Assembly: GCA_947503305.1 (NCBI GenBank)
Contig: CANNDF010000002.1
Span: 372,001-436,000 of the forward strand
DNA from: an uncultured Dokdonia sp.
Lineage (GTDB): Bacteria; Bacteroidota; Bacteroidia; Flavobacteriales; Flavobacteriaceae
Direction: 5' to 3'
DNA length: 64,000 nt
The position numbers and the translations under genes are program-made. Position 1 is the first letter of the stretch, and each line of letters begins with the position of its first letter. The notes under the pieces are model-generated. The model made no database searches. It worked only from the letters and a program-made list of their open reading frames with translations, and was not told where the DNA came from. Below, piece by piece: positions 25,430 through 33,668 of the stretch.

Positions 25430-26398
25430 TTACTGTTTTGTAAGTTTATACGTAGTGACTTCTGGACTTGCACAGTCAGATTGAACATCATTAAGAAATG
25501 TTATAAAAAATTCGGAGTCATCATTTACATCATAATTTGCAGGATTTTCTGCAGGGCCAAAATAATCTGCACCATTTCCACAAGCACAGTTACTCTCTTG
25601 AATAGGCACTACTATCTCACCACATACGAATAGGAAGTTAAAGTCATTAAGTGTAGAGCAATAATCTGGGTAATTTGGTGTAAAGAATAAACGTTCTGTA
25701 TCCGTATCACCTACAAGAACCTCTACAACTGTACCATCTGCAAATGTTGGTCCATCTACATAGGGAGTTATCTCTTCTAGTAAATAATTACCTACAAAAG
25801 AAGTGGTTTCAAGATCACATACTACAGGTGTAGTATATTGAAATGGTGAATTAAAAAAGCCTCCGGTAATAATTCCCCCAGCATTATCTGCAGAAAAAGT
25901 ACGACCATCAGTTAAATTTAAAGCAAATCTTGTTGTAAAGAAATCACCTCCAAAAAGTGCATTTGGCGTAAGATTAACAGCGCTTAAGAGTTCTCCACCA
26001 TCAATAGAAAATTCAGTTCTCGGTAGCCCAAAAGGGCCATCAGTAAATAACTCTAAAGGGATTGTGCCAAGAAAAACCTCTTCTAGAACAGCAGAAGAAC
26101 TATCTCCTACTTCAGGTGAGCCATCTGTAAAAGATGTATATACATCTACACTTTCTAGTAAAGCACCCTCTTCTATATCTTGTTCTTCTAAAACAATAGA
26201 TAACCTTGAGTTTTCACCAATTGTTGTCTGTCCATTTTCTATAGCAATAGGGATAGAGTTTTCTCTAATCTCTATAGTTCGAAGAACTGCTCCTGACTCT
26301 ACATTTTCAGATACAGTCTCTGTGATTTTCTCATCACTATCACAAGAGAATAATATTCCGCCAAGAAGAGCAATGATTGTAAAATTTCTGAATTTCAT
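25430..26398 (-). CDS. Lipoprotein paralogue A, unknown function
   Basis: A 322-residue protein with a lipoprotein signal (MKFRNFTIIALLGGILFSC, Cys19). The N-terminal ~180 residues align with the lipoprotein at 27948-28499: ESGAVLRT with DNGAVVQV, VDVYTSFTDGSPEVGDSSSAV with MDVFVTFIDNSEDAGDSSNAI, and LTDGRTFSADN with LTDGRVFSSNN. It has an extra C-terminal part of about 130 residues with six cysteines (VPIQESNCACGNGADYFGP). It is monocistronic, with its own terminator and an ECF-type promoter 80 bp upstream. It is probably a surface or periplasmic target of the neighbouring sigma factors. Function not known. Confidence 0.75.
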   Translation of the reverse strand: MKFRNFTIIALLGGILFSCDSDEKITETVSENVESGAVLRTIEIRENSIPIAIENGQTTIGENSRLSIVLEEQDIEEGALLESVDVYTSFTDGSPEVGDSSSAVLEEVFLGTIPLELFTDGPFGLPRTEFSIDGGELLSAVNLTPNALFGGDFFTTRFALNLTDGRTFSADNAGGIITGGFFNSPFQYTTPVVCDLETTSFVGNYLLEEITPYVDGPTFADGTVVEVLVGDTDTERLFFTPNYPDYCSTLNDFNFLFVCGEIVVPIQESNCACGNGADYFGPAENPANYDVNDDSEFFITFLNDVQSDCASPEVTTYKLTKQ

Positions 26399-26478
26399 AT
26401 GATTGATTTATTTAATAGGATATAAAGTTACATTAAAATATACAAAGAGCTTTTGTTTATGTAAGTACTCTTTATTAG

Positions 26479-26507
26479 ATAGACTCAAAAAAAAGAAAGG
26501 GTTGCGT
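26479..26507 (-). promoter_or_regulatory. Candidate ECF-type promoter of lipoprotein A
   Basis: On the minus strand, ACGCAACC followed by 15 bp and GTCTAT (complement of 26479-26484). The -35 and -10 hexamers are identical to those at 25344-25372. It lies 80 bp upstream of the lipoprotein ATG. Confidence 0.65.
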
Positions 26508-26540
26508 CTATATAAAAAGTTAATTTTTAATAAAACTATA

Positions 26541-27197
26541 TTAATAATCAATTTTAATTGAATCTTGTTTATACTCATTAGCGCGCATGACAGAATCAAT
26601 TACTCTTTTGTCCATACTACTCATCTCTTGACCATCTTTACTGTTATAATAGTAGTAGATTTTTCTTGTTGTGCTAGCTTGTGGAATACTATTTTTTTCT
26701 TTTTCTAGTGATTCTTTTGAGACGTTTAATTTTACAGGTTTTGTTTTTTGCTTTTTTATTTGTCTTTGCGGAGTCTGAATCGTTTTAGAAAAATCAGTAT
26801 TACTTTCGTTATATTTTATAATTTGTGTTTCAATGCTATCCTTAATTCTATTTATTTCTATTTCTATATCATTATCTGTATTGATAATTGCTTTTCTATT
26901 GGATAGTTCATTAGAAGAAGTTTTTATACTGTCATCAGGTACAATTATTTTTTCTTGAGATTGTATTTCTTTAGATTCATTAGATGGAAGAAGAGTGGTT
27001 TCATTTAAAATGGAGAATCCAATTAATGTAAGTAGAAGTGCAAGTACACCAAACTTTATAAAAAATACAATCCTTCTTTTTTTTCTTTTCTTATGTAAGG
27101 AGTCTTGTATTTCAGGCCAAGAATCTTTTTCGAAAGGCTTTTCAACAGTATGAAGCTTTTCTTTGATAAGATCTCCTATATCTTCATGTAAGTCCAT
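26541..27197 (-). CDS. Single-pass membrane protein, probable anti-sigma factor (module B)
   Basis: A 218-residue protein located 3 bp after an ECF sigma gene. It has a cytoplasmic N-terminus (DIGDLIKEKL, DSWPEIQDSLHKKRKKRR) matching the first 40 residues of the protein at 23202-24704. A transmembrane helix (about 43-64) and a charged periplasmic domain rich in Lys, Ser and Thr follow. Unlike its paralogue it ends without a beta-barrel. Gene order and the shared N-terminus suggest that it holds the adjacent sigma factor at the inner membrane. No recognised anti-sigma domain is present, so this rests on context. Confidence 0.65.
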   Translation of the reverse strand: MDLHEDIGDLIKEKLHTVEKPFEKDSWPEIQDSLHKKRKKRRIVFFIKFGVLALLLTLIGFSILNETTLLPSNESKEIQSQEKIIVPDDSIKTSSNELSNRKAIINTDNDIEIEINRIKDSIETQIIKYNESNTDFSKTIQTPQRQIKKQKTKPVKLNVSKESLEKEKNSIPQASTTRKIYYYYNSKDGQEMSSMDKRVIDSVMRANEYKQDSIKIDY

Positions 27198-27200
27198 AGG

Positions 27201-27746
27201 TTATATATTCATTTTTTCGACACTGGTATATGATAGTATCTTATTTTTTAAAATTTGTTTTGCACGGTGTAAATTTGATTTAGATGTGCCTTCTGAAATT
27301 GATAACATTGTTGCAATTTCTTTGTGTGAATAGTCATCTAATTGGTATAGATTAAATACTAACTGGTACTTGTCTGGCAATTCTTGAATTGCTTTAAAAA
27401 TATAATCTATAGGGACATCTATATCATTTCGCTCTATAGTAATTTGCGTGTCCTCACTTTCTATCTGAAAAGGAAGATTGGTAGTTTTCTTTTTTCTAAA
27501 TTTATCTACAGCTTTATTTATTGCAATACGTTTTATCCAACCTTCAAAAGACCCTTTGCTTGTGTACTTATGGATGGTTTCAAAAATGATAATAAATACA
27601 TCATGTACATTATCTTCAGCTTCACTGGTACTTCTACAATATTTTAAAGAAGTTGTATATATAAAGTCTTTATACCTCAAAAAGAGTAGTTTCTGAGATT
27701 TAGGGTCATTTTTTTTGCAACCTGCTATTAATTGTAATGTTTCCAA
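27201..27746 (-). CDS. ECF RNA polymerase sigma factor (module B)
   Basis: A 181-residue ECF sigma factor and close paralogue of that at 24697-25248, sharing LKYCR, EAEDN, GSFEGWIKRIAINKAVD, LPDKYQLVFNLYQLDDYSHKEIA and EGTSKSNLHRAKQILK. Regions 2 and 4 are complete. Upstream lies GCAACC-N15-GACTAT (27786-27812), only about 35 nt before the start, matching the module A promoters. The membrane protein follows after 3 bp. The two sigma factors may recognise the same promoters, because region 4 is strongly conserved between them. Confidence 0.9.
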   Translation of the reverse strand: METLQLIAGCKKNDPKSQKLLFLRYKDFIYTTSLKYCRSTSEAEDNVHDVFIIIFETIHKYTSKGSFEGWIKRIAINKAVDKFRKKKTTNLPFQIESEDTQITIERNDIDVPIDYIFKAIQELPDKYQLVFNLYQLDDYSHKEIATMLSISEGTSKSNLHRAKQILKNKILSYTSVEKMNI

Positions 27747-27785
27747 TAATTTAATATTCAGTCTATAGCTATTAAACTTACCTTA

Positions 27786-27814
27786 ATAGTCTTGATAGTT
27801 TATAAAGGTTGCGT
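27786..27814 (-). promoter_or_regulatory. Candidate ECF-type promoter of sigma B operon
   Basis: On the minus strand, ACGCAACC, 15 bp, GACTAT (complement of 27786-27791). It differs from the other two copies by one base in the -10. Confidence 0.6.
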
Positions 27815-27871
27815 ATAGATACTTTATTTTTTGTAAAAACGTGTATAAGGTAGTCATTAAAGATTATAATC

Positions 27872-27885
27872 GCTTTTGCGAAAAC
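27872..27885. repeat. Degenerate palindrome copy (GCTTTTGCGAAAAC)
   Basis: Two mismatches from GCTTTCGCGAAAGC, in the gap between sigma B and the module B lipoprotein. It may be a decayed copy. Confidence 0.5.
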
Positions 27886-27896
27886 AAACAAATAAA

Positions 27897-27922
27897 AAAC
27901 GCCTTTCTTAAGAAAGGCGTTT
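27897..27922 (-). terminator. Terminator of the module B lipoprotein gene
   Basis: A perfect 26-bp palindrome with arms AAACGCCTTTCTT and AAGAAAGGCGTTT, continuing into a T-run on the minus strand. Confidence 0.85.
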
Positions 27923-27947
27923 GCTGAAAATATTGATTATAATATTT

Positions 27948-28499
27948 TTATAAAACGTTTATGTTAATAATAAAATCACTTGAAAGTCCACCGTTATTGC
28001 CTATGTTATTTGATGAAAATACTCGACCATCTGTAAGGGTAAGTTCAAGGCGTATTACAAAGAGATCACCAGGTTCTATCCCTTCAAGAGTATTATTGGT
28101 TATAACTAAAAAATCTTCTGTATTTACCAATAAGTTAAATACTGGAAAATTATTTTCGCCAGGATTAAAGGCATCATTTTGAATCGTACTTAATAGTACC
28201 TCTTGATCTACGATCGCATTGCTACTATCACCTGCATCTTCAGAATTATCAATAAAGGTTACAAATACATCCATCGTATCTAATAAACTTCCGTTTTGAG
28301 AATCCCTATATTCTAATGTTGTATTTAGAGCTCCTTCAAGATTATCACTAAATAATGTATTGCTATTTGTATCTGTAACTTGAACAACGGCTCCGTTATC
28401 AAGGGATTCTATTAAGTTATTAACGTTCGAATCATCATCTCCACAGCTTGTAAAAGCGACTGCTAGTAGTGTCGCACATAGTAATTTTTTAATTTTCAT
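27948..28499 (-). CDS. Lipoprotein paralogue B, unknown function
   Basis: A 183-residue protein from the ATG at 28497-28499, which gives the lipoprotein signal MKIKKLLCATLLAVAFTSC; an ATG 14 codons upstream only adds a second hydrophobic run. It is a shorter paralogue of the lipoprotein at 25430-26398 and corresponds to that protein's N-terminal part. It is followed by its own terminator and then by the sigma B gene, repeating the order lipoprotein, sigma, membrane protein. No copy of the GCAACC-N15-GTCTAT motif was found upstream. Function unknown. Confidence 0.75.
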   Translation of the reverse strand: MKIKKLLCATLLAVAFTSCGDDDSNVNNLIESLDNGAVVQVTDTNSNTLFSDNLEGALNTTLEYRDSQNGSLLDTMDVFVTFIDNSEDAGDSSNAIVDQEVLLSTIQNDAFNPGENNFPVFNLLVNTEDFLVITNNTLEGIEPGDLFVIRLELTLTDGRVFSSNNIGNNGGLSSDFIININVL

Positions 28500-28644
28500 A
28501 TATACATGTTTTAATATTAATAACAGTAAAATACTAAACAAAGTAATTACTTACTTTAAAAGCATTGGAAACTATTATCGGGAATTACTATATATGGGTT
28601 AAATAGATAAATTATGTCTATTTACACAGTAATTAAATAGCATA

Positions 28645-28680
28645 AAAAAGAGGCTTACTATACTAAATAAGCCTCTTTTT
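28645..28680 (-). terminator. Terminator of pnp
   Basis: Arms AAAAAGAGGCTTA and TAAGCCTCTTTTT with a 10-nt loop, immediately 3' of the pnp stop. Confidence 0.9.
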
Positions 28681-28694
28681 ATATATAAAAAAAA

Positions 28695-30926
28695 TTAATC
28701 TTTTTTACGATCTCTATTTCTATTATCTCGACCACCACCTCGGTTATCACGGCCTTTTCCACCACGATCATTGTTTTCTCTTGGTGGACGAGGTTTCCAT
28801 CCTTCTGGTTTTTCTAATAATGCTTTGCGAGATACTTTTTCTTTACGTGTTCTAGAATCTATACCAAAGTATTTTACTTCTAGTTCTTCTCCCATAGAAA
28901 GTACATCACTTGCATTTTCTGTACGAACCCATGCAATTTCAGATACGTGAAGTAATACTTCATTTCCTGGAGCGTCTAGGTATTCTACTACAGCACCAAA
29001 GTCAAGCATTTTAATTACTTTTACTTTGTATGTATTTCCAACTACTGGCTTAAATGTAATAGAATCTATCTTAGCTAAAACAGCATTAATACCGTCTTGA
29101 CCTGTTCCTAAAATCTCAACAATACCTTCTTCAGTAACAGGATCTTCGTTGATTACAATAGTACATCCCGTTTCTTTCTGAAGTTCTTGTATTACTTTTC
29201 CTCCAGGACCTATAAGAGCTCCGATGTATTCATTTGCAATACGAGCAGTCACCATTTTTGGTGCATGTGATTTCACATCTTCACGAGGTGCTTCGATCGT
29301 ATCCGTAAGTTTTTCTAAGATATGTAGACGTCCATCTCTAGCTTGTTGTAATGCATTTACAAGAATTTCATAGGAAAGACCTTTGACTTTAATATCCATT
29401 TGACAAGCTGTAATACCATCAGCTGTTCCAGTTACTTTAAAGTCCATATCTCCAAGATGATCTTCATCACCTAAGATATCTGAAAGTACAGCATATTTTC
29501 CAGAATCTGCATCAGAAATCAATCCCATTGCTATACCAGAAACTGGTTTTTTCATTTGAACCCCAGCATCCATCATTGCCATAGTTCCAGCACAAACAGT
29601 TGCCATAGAAGAAGAACCATTAGATTCTAATACTTCAGATACAACACGTACAGTATATGGACAATCATCTGGCACCATTCCTTTAAGAGCACGTTGCGCA
29701 AGATTACCATGTCCTACTTCACGACGAGAAGTTCCACGTATTGGTCTTGCTTCTCCAGTACAAAAAGGAGGGAAGTTGTAATGTAGATAGAAAGTTTCTT
29801 CTCCTTCATAAGAAGGCATATCGATTTGATTTGCTTCTCTAGAAGTTCCTAATGTCACAGTGGCAAGTGCTTGTGTTTCTCCACGTGTAAATACAGAAGA
29901 TCCATGTGTAGAGGGTAAATAATCTACTTCACACCAGATAGGGCGAATGTCAGTGGTTTTACGACCATCTAGACGAAGACCTTCGTTTAAGGTAAGGTCA
30001 CGTACAGCGGCTTTTTCAGCCTTACGGTAATATTTTGATACAAGATCACCAAGATCCTCTAACTCTTCTTCTGAGAAGGTAGCTGTAATTTCTTCTTTGA
30101 TTTCACCAAATGCAGCACCACGTTCTTGCTTTGAAGATCCTCCTTTTGCAACAGCATATACTTTATCATATGCCATGTCATGGATTTTCTTTTGTAAATC
30201 TTCATCCTCTCTTTCTGGTTCGTACTCACGTACCTCTTTCTTTCCGAAAGCAATTGCAAGACGTTCTTGAGCAGCACATTGTACTTTGATAGCTTCATGT
30301 GCAAATTTGATAGCTTCGGTCATTTCTTCTTCAGAAATTTCATCCATTTCGCCTTCAACCATCATTACACTATCTGCAGATGCGCCGATCATCATATCGA
30401 TATCAGATTCTGCTAGTTGTGCTCTTGAAGGGTTAATTACAAACTCGCCATTTACACGTCCTACTCTCGCTTCTGAGATGGCACATTCAAACGGAAAATC
30501 AGATAATTGTATTGCTGCAGATGCAGCAAGTCCAGCCATAGCGTCTGGCATAACATCTTCATCATGAGACATTAATTGAATCATCACTTGTGTTTCTGAG
30601 TGATAATCTTTTGGGAATAATGGACGTAAAACACGATCTACTAGACGCATTGTTAATACTTCTCCATCACTTGGACGTGCTTCTCTTTTAAAGAACCCAC
30701 CTGGATAACGTCCTGCTGCTGCAAATTTTTCACGGTAATCTACGGTAAGTGGTAAAAAATCTACATCTGCTTGCTTGTAGTTGGATACTACTGTACATAG
30801 TAGCATACACTTTCCAGATTGCACAACAACACTTCCATGTGCTTGTTTTGCAAGTTTTCCTGTTTCTAGTGTGATCTCACGACCATCACCGAGGTCTATT
30901 ACCTCTTTGTAAACCTTTGGAATCAT
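28695..30926 (-). CDS. pnp: Polynucleotide phosphorylase
   Basis: A phosphorolytic 3'-5' exoribonuclease of 743 residues. Two RNase PH-like cores are present (about 1-230 and 310-540, with [27 protein letters not shown] and the second core [17 protein letters not shown]), then a KH domain ([25 protein letters not shown], about 555-610) and an S1 domain (about 620-690). An unusually basic, Arg/Gly/Asn-rich tail ([21 protein letters not shown]) may help RNA binding. It lies downstream of rpsO, as in many bacteria, with its own terminator and a structured 5' leader. Confidence 0.97.
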   Translation of the reverse strand: MIPKVYKEVIDLGDGREITLETGKLAKQAHGSVVVQSGKCMLLCTVVSNYKQADVDFLPLTVDYREKFAAAGRYPGGFFKREARPSDGEVLTMRLVDRVLRPLFPKDYHSETQVMIQLMSHDEDVMPDAMAGLAASAAIQLSDFPFECAISEARVGRVNGEFVINPSRAQLAESDIDMMIGASADSVMMVEGEMDEISEEEMTEAIKFAHEAIKVQCAAQERLAIAFGKKEVREYEPEREDEDLQKKIHDMAYDKVYAVAKGGSSKQERGAAFGEIKEEITATFSEEELEDLGDLVSKYYRKAEKAAVRDLTLNEGLRLDGRKTTDIRPIWCEVDYLPSTHGSSVFTRGETQALATVTLGTSREANQIDMPSYEGEETFYLHYNFPPFCTGEARPIRGTSRREVGHGNLAQRALKGMVPDDCPYTVRVVSEVLESNGSSSMATVCAGTMAMMDAGVQMKKPVSGIAMGLISDADSGKYAVLSDILGDEDHLGDMDFKVTGTADGITACQMDIKVKGLSYEILVNALQQARDGRLHILEKLTDTIEAPREDVKSHAPKMVTARIANEYIGALIGPGGKVIQELQKETGCTIVINEDPVTEEGIVEILGTGQDGINAVLAKIDSITFKPVVGNTYKVKVIKMLDFGAVVEYLDAPGNEVLLHVSEIAWVRTENASDVLSMGEELEVKYFGIDSRTRKEKVSRKALLEKPEGWKPRPPRENNDRGGKGRDNRGGGRDNRNRDRKKD

Positions 30927-30948
30927 AAATTATTAGTTTTTCATTTAT

Positions 30949-31004
30949 GATCTGACTATTCAGACCTAATTTATTGTCTGTTCAACATATTTCTTTGGTT
31001 GAAC
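30949..31004 (-). promoter_or_regulatory. Hairpins in the pnp leader
   Basis: Two stem-loops lie in the 224-bp rpsO-pnp gap: TCTGA/TCAGA with a 4-nt loop (30951-30964) and GTTCAAC/GTTGAAC with an 11-nt loop (30980-31004). In E. coli this gap carries the RNase III site for PNPase autocontrol, so leader structure here could serve similar autoregulation. That is analogy only. Nothing else was recognised in the gap apart from the repeat and terminator listed separately. Confidence 0.35.
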
Positions 31005-31103
31005 GCGTGTTGTTGTGTTGTAGTTGTAGTTGCGTGACACCAATGAAAAACTAGCTATTTAGCTTTCTCTGCCTCATGTATATAGAGGGCTTGTGTTGTT
31101 TCC

Positions 31104-31117
31104 GCTTTCGCGAAAGC
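31104..31117. repeat. GCTTTCGCGAAAGC palindrome, copy 4 (rpsO-pnp gap)
   Basis: A perfect 14-bp copy, 8 bp beyond the rpsO terminator. Confidence 0.9.
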
Positions 31118-31125
31118 ATAAAAAA

Positions 31126-31142
31126 GGGGGCATAAAGCCCCC
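31126..31142 (-). terminator. Terminator of rpsO
   Basis: On the minus strand, GGGGGC-TTTAT-GCCCCC is followed directly by a T-run; it starts 8 bp after the rpsO stop. Confidence 0.85.
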
Positions 31143-31150
31143 AATAATTT

Positions 31151-31420
31151 TTATTTTCTAATACCTAACTCCTTAATAATAGCACGGTATCTTAAAATGT
31201 CTTTCTTGATTAAATAATCAAGTAGTGAACGACGCTTACCTACTAATTTTACTAATGAACGCTCAGTATTATAATCTTTACGATTATTTTTTAAGTGCTC
31301 AGTTAAGTGATTGATACGGTGTGTAAACAATGCGATTTGCCCTTCAGCTGAACCAGTATCGTTTTTTCCTTTACCGTGTTTTTCGAAAATTTCTTCTTTA
31401 ACTTCTTTTGTTAAATACAT
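31151..31420 (-). CDS. rpsO: 30S ribosomal protein S15
   Basis: An 89-residue protein with the S15 signature (GSAEGQIALFTHRINHLTEHLKNNRKDYNTERSLVKLVGKRRSLLDYLIKKD). It binds 16S rRNA in the 30S platform. Length is standard for the family. A minus-strand TATCTTTG element at 31474-31481 matches the TAnnTTTG -7 consensus 53 bp upstream. The pnp gene follows on the same strand. Confidence 0.97.
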   Translation of the reverse strand: MYLTKEVKEEIFEKHGKGKNDTGSAEGQIALFTHRINHLTEHLKNNRKDYNTERSLVKLVGKRRSLLDYLIKKDILRYRAIIKELGIRK

Positions 31421-31473
31421 TCCAATATTATTTAAATGATTTTTATGTATATGATAGTTTATCTATCAGCGCG

Positions 31474-31481
31474 CAAAGATA
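31474..31481 (-). promoter_or_regulatory. Candidate rpsO promoter -7 element
   Basis: TATCTTTG on the minus strand is an exact TAnnTTTG match; no clear -33 TTG at the usual distance. Confidence 0.45.
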
Positions 31482-31593
31482 CTATTTTCTTTTGAAATAG
31501 TCTTTTGTAAAAAAAAAATAGTTCTCTATTAAACTTTTGAGAGAGAAACCAGTCCAAGGTGCAATCTGAATCATAAATAAAAAATCATTAATT

Positions 31594-32424
31594 ATGAAAA
31601 ATCAAATTTTAACGATGTCTTTTTTTACAACGCTTTTTTTATCATTCATCTCTTGTAGCTCTGATGATAATGAATCATTAGATACTATTGCATCAACTCC
31701 GGATATTGCAGAGTTGCGTCTCGCTATTCAAGCAGATACGACAGAAGAACAGAGTTTTGCTATTATAGAAAATGCTTATGTAGAAAGTGAAGAAGTAACA
31801 AGAAATGGATTAAATAGTTTCTTTCCAGATTGTGCTACTGTTACAGTAAATCCTAATGGGGATTTAAGCGGTACTATTACTGTAAGTTTTGAAGATAACT
31901 GTATGCTTAACAATGGAGCAATTGTATCAGGAGGTGTTCTAATTAATTATGAAAGCCCTGATAATGGATCACGTACGATTACTTATGAATATCAGGACTT
32001 AACATACAATGGAAATGTTATTTCTGGCGGTGGTACTTTAGTACGTACACTAGAAAATACTCAAGGAAACCCCCAATCACAACTCAATGCATCTGTTTCT
32101 GTATTTTTTGTAGAACAAGATGTAACTGCTACGCGTTCTGTTAATAGATTAAGAGAATGGGTAGAAGGAGTAGGTTCTGGAACATGGTTAGATAATGCTT
32201 TTAATATTTCTGGTAATTGGGATACCTCTTTTAGTTCTGGATTTAATAGATCTGGTGTAACAGATACTGTTTTAAGACGTGAGGCTAGTTGCCCAAATAT
32301 TGTGAGTGGGGTTCTAGCAATCACTCAAAATAATTTTGAAGGTACGCTGGATTATGGAGATGGCACCTGTGATTCGATAGCAGTTATTACAATCAATGGC
32401 GTCGACTATACGATTGAATTATAG
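31594..32424 (+). CDS. Lipoprotein of unknown function
   Basis: A 276-residue protein with a lipoprotein signal (MKNQILTMSFFTTLFLSFISC, followed by SSDDNES). The mature part is beta-rich with three repeated-looking segments built on ITVSFEDNC, TITYEYQDLTYNGNVISGGGTLVRT and GTLDYGDGTCDSIAVITINGVDYTI. Four cysteines could form disulfides. I recognise it only as a flavobacterial lipoprotein type. It is convergent with gldA and shares a terminator with it. Confidence 0.7.
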   Translation: MKNQILTMSFFTTLFLSFISCSSDDNESLDTIASTPDIAELRLAIQADTTEEQSFAIIENAYVESEEVTRNGLNSFFPDCATVTVNPNGDLSGTITVSFEDNCMLNNGAIVSGGVLINYESPDNGSRTITYEYQDLTYNGNVISGGGTLVRTLENTQGNPQSQLNASVSVFFVEQDVTATRSVNRLREWVEGVGSGTWLDNAFNISGNWDTSFSSGFNRSGVTDTVLRREASCPNIVSGVLAITQNNFEGTLDYGDGTCDSIAVITINGVDYTIEL

Positions 32425-32440
32425 CAGAATTTCATACACT

Positions 32441-32477
32441 TAAAAAGCATCTTAGGGTATCTCTAAGGTGCTTTTTT
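32441..32477. terminator. Terminator between the lipoprotein gene and gldA
   Basis: Arms AAAAGCATCTTAG and CTAAGGTGCTTTT (one G-T pair) followed by a T-run. The right arm overlaps the gldA 3' end. Confidence 0.75.
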
Positions 32478-33371
32478 TGTTGAGGTAAGTTCTAAAAATA
32501 ATCCTTCTAGTGTGGCATTTTTTTGATTGAGTTGTAAGATTTTAAGCTCATTATCATGTGCAAAATCAAATACCTTAGCTCTCATATCTTCTTCAGTAGA
32601 AAAGGTAATCTCGTAGATAAAGTCGTGTGTGTTTTTTACTGAAGCAACTTTATCTAGTCGTTCTAGTGCAATGGTTTCTACACGATAGTCAAACTCTACA
32701 ATAATGATTTGCTGGTGTCCTGCTCGTAATTCACTTAAGTTCTTATCTGCAACTATTGTCCCTTTGTTTATAATGATTACACGATCACATATAGCTTCTA
32801 CTTCTTGCATTATATGAGTACTCATTAAAATTGTTTTTTCTTTGCCTATATCTTGTATGAGACTCCTTATTTCTAACAATTGTTTTGGGTCTAATCCAGT
32901 TGTAGGTTCGTCTAGGATTAATACTTCTGGATCGTGTAATAGTGCATTTGCAAGTCCCACACGCTGTCTATAACCTTTGGATAATTGGCCTATTTTTTTA
33001 TGAGATTCTGGTAGTAAGCCTGTAATGGTAATAATTTCTTGAACACGCTTTTTAGATACCTTATGAATACTCGCATTAAAATTTAAATATTCTCTAACAT
33101 ACATTTCCAGATACAGTGGATTATGTTCTGGTAAATATCCAACAGATTTTCGGACATTTTGAGGATCTAAAGCTGTGTCAAAGCCATAAACAATTGCTTG
33201 CCCTTCTGAAGGTAATAAGTAGGTTGTTAAGATTTTCATCATAGTGCTTTTTCCTGCCCCATTTGGACCGAGAAAACCTACAATTTCTCCTTTGTTTAAT
33301 GTAAAAGATACACCCTGAAGTGCATTCTGATTACCATATGTTTTTGTAATGTCTTTAACTATGATGGACAT
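32463..33371 (-). CDS. gldA: Gliding-motility ABC transporter ATP-binding protein GldA
   Basis: A 302-residue ABC ATPase with Walker A GPNGAGKST, signature LSKGYRQRVGLA, Walker B EVLILDEPTTGLDP and the H-loop STHIMQEVEAICDRV. The length, the C-terminal extension of about 80 residues and the presence in a flavobacterium match GldA, which works with GldF and GldG in gliding motility and surface protein biogenesis. gldF and gldG are not in the window. A minus-strand TAGATTTG element at 33387-33394 could be its promoter -7 box. Confidence 0.85.
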   Translation of the reverse strand: MSIIVKDITKTYGNQNALQGVSFTLNKGEIVGFLGPNGAGKSTMMKILTTYLLPSEGQAIVYGFDTALDPQNVRKSVGYLPEHNPLYLEMYVREYLNFNASIHKVSKKRVQEIITITGLLPESHKKIGQLSKGYRQRVGLANALLHDPEVLILDEPTTGLDPKQLLEIRSLIQDIGKEKTILMSTHIMQEVEAICDRVIIINKGTIVADKNLSELRAGHQQIIIVEFDYRVETIALERLDKVASVKNTHDFIYEITFSTEEDMRAKVFDFAHDNELKILQLNQKNATLEGLFLELTSTKKAP

Positions 33372-33546
33372 AAATAGGACTTTTTACAAATCTAACGAAT
33401 AAGAGTCATAAAGATTTCATAAAACAGCCGGGTTTTATATAGAACTTTAGCTATTGTTATTTGATAATCTAATATAGATGTAAAATAGTAATGATTTTAT
33501 TTTGTGTAAGTTAAAGTAAAATTTTAATAAAAAATTAATATGGATG

Positions 33547-33576
33547 TTGATCGCCTTATTTTTTTTTCTACTTTTA
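33547..33576 (+). promoter_or_regulatory. Candidate promoter of the aromatic amino-acid operon
   Basis: TTG (33547-33549), 19 bp, TACTTTTA (33569-33576), close to the Bacteroidota TTG-N19-TAnnTTTG pattern with a final A for G. It would start transcription about 12 nt before the leader-peptide ATG. Confidence 0.5.
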
Positions 33577-33593
33577 CAACTTAACAATTCATA

Positions 33594-33668
33594 ATGTTAA
33601 CAAAGGTTTATTACTATAACAGCTATTTCTTTTTCTTCGGGCAGAAGAAAACAGGACGGTTGTGGTGA
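33594..33668 (+). CDS. Attenuator leader peptide rich in Tyr and Phe
   Basis: A 24-codon frame from ATG 33594 to TGA 33668. Its residues include Tyr at 6, 7, 8 and 11, Phe at 12-15 and Trp at 24, so nine of 24 codons specify aromatic residues. It lies directly upstream of a transcription terminator and of genes for phenylalanine and tyrosine synthesis. This is the layout of leader peptides in ribosome-mediated attenuation: scarcity of charged tRNA-Tyr or tRNA-Phe would stall the ribosome on codons 6-15. It was found by reading the leader; the aromatic run is very unlikely by chance. Confidence 0.85.
   Translation: MLTKVYYYNSYFFFFGQKKTGRLW

Noticed and set aside
28500-28640. A fourth GCAACC-N15-GTCTAT promoter before lipoprotein B
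   Set aside because: Only a loose AACC-containing sequence is present, with wrong spacing and no GTC-type -10, so I did not count it.
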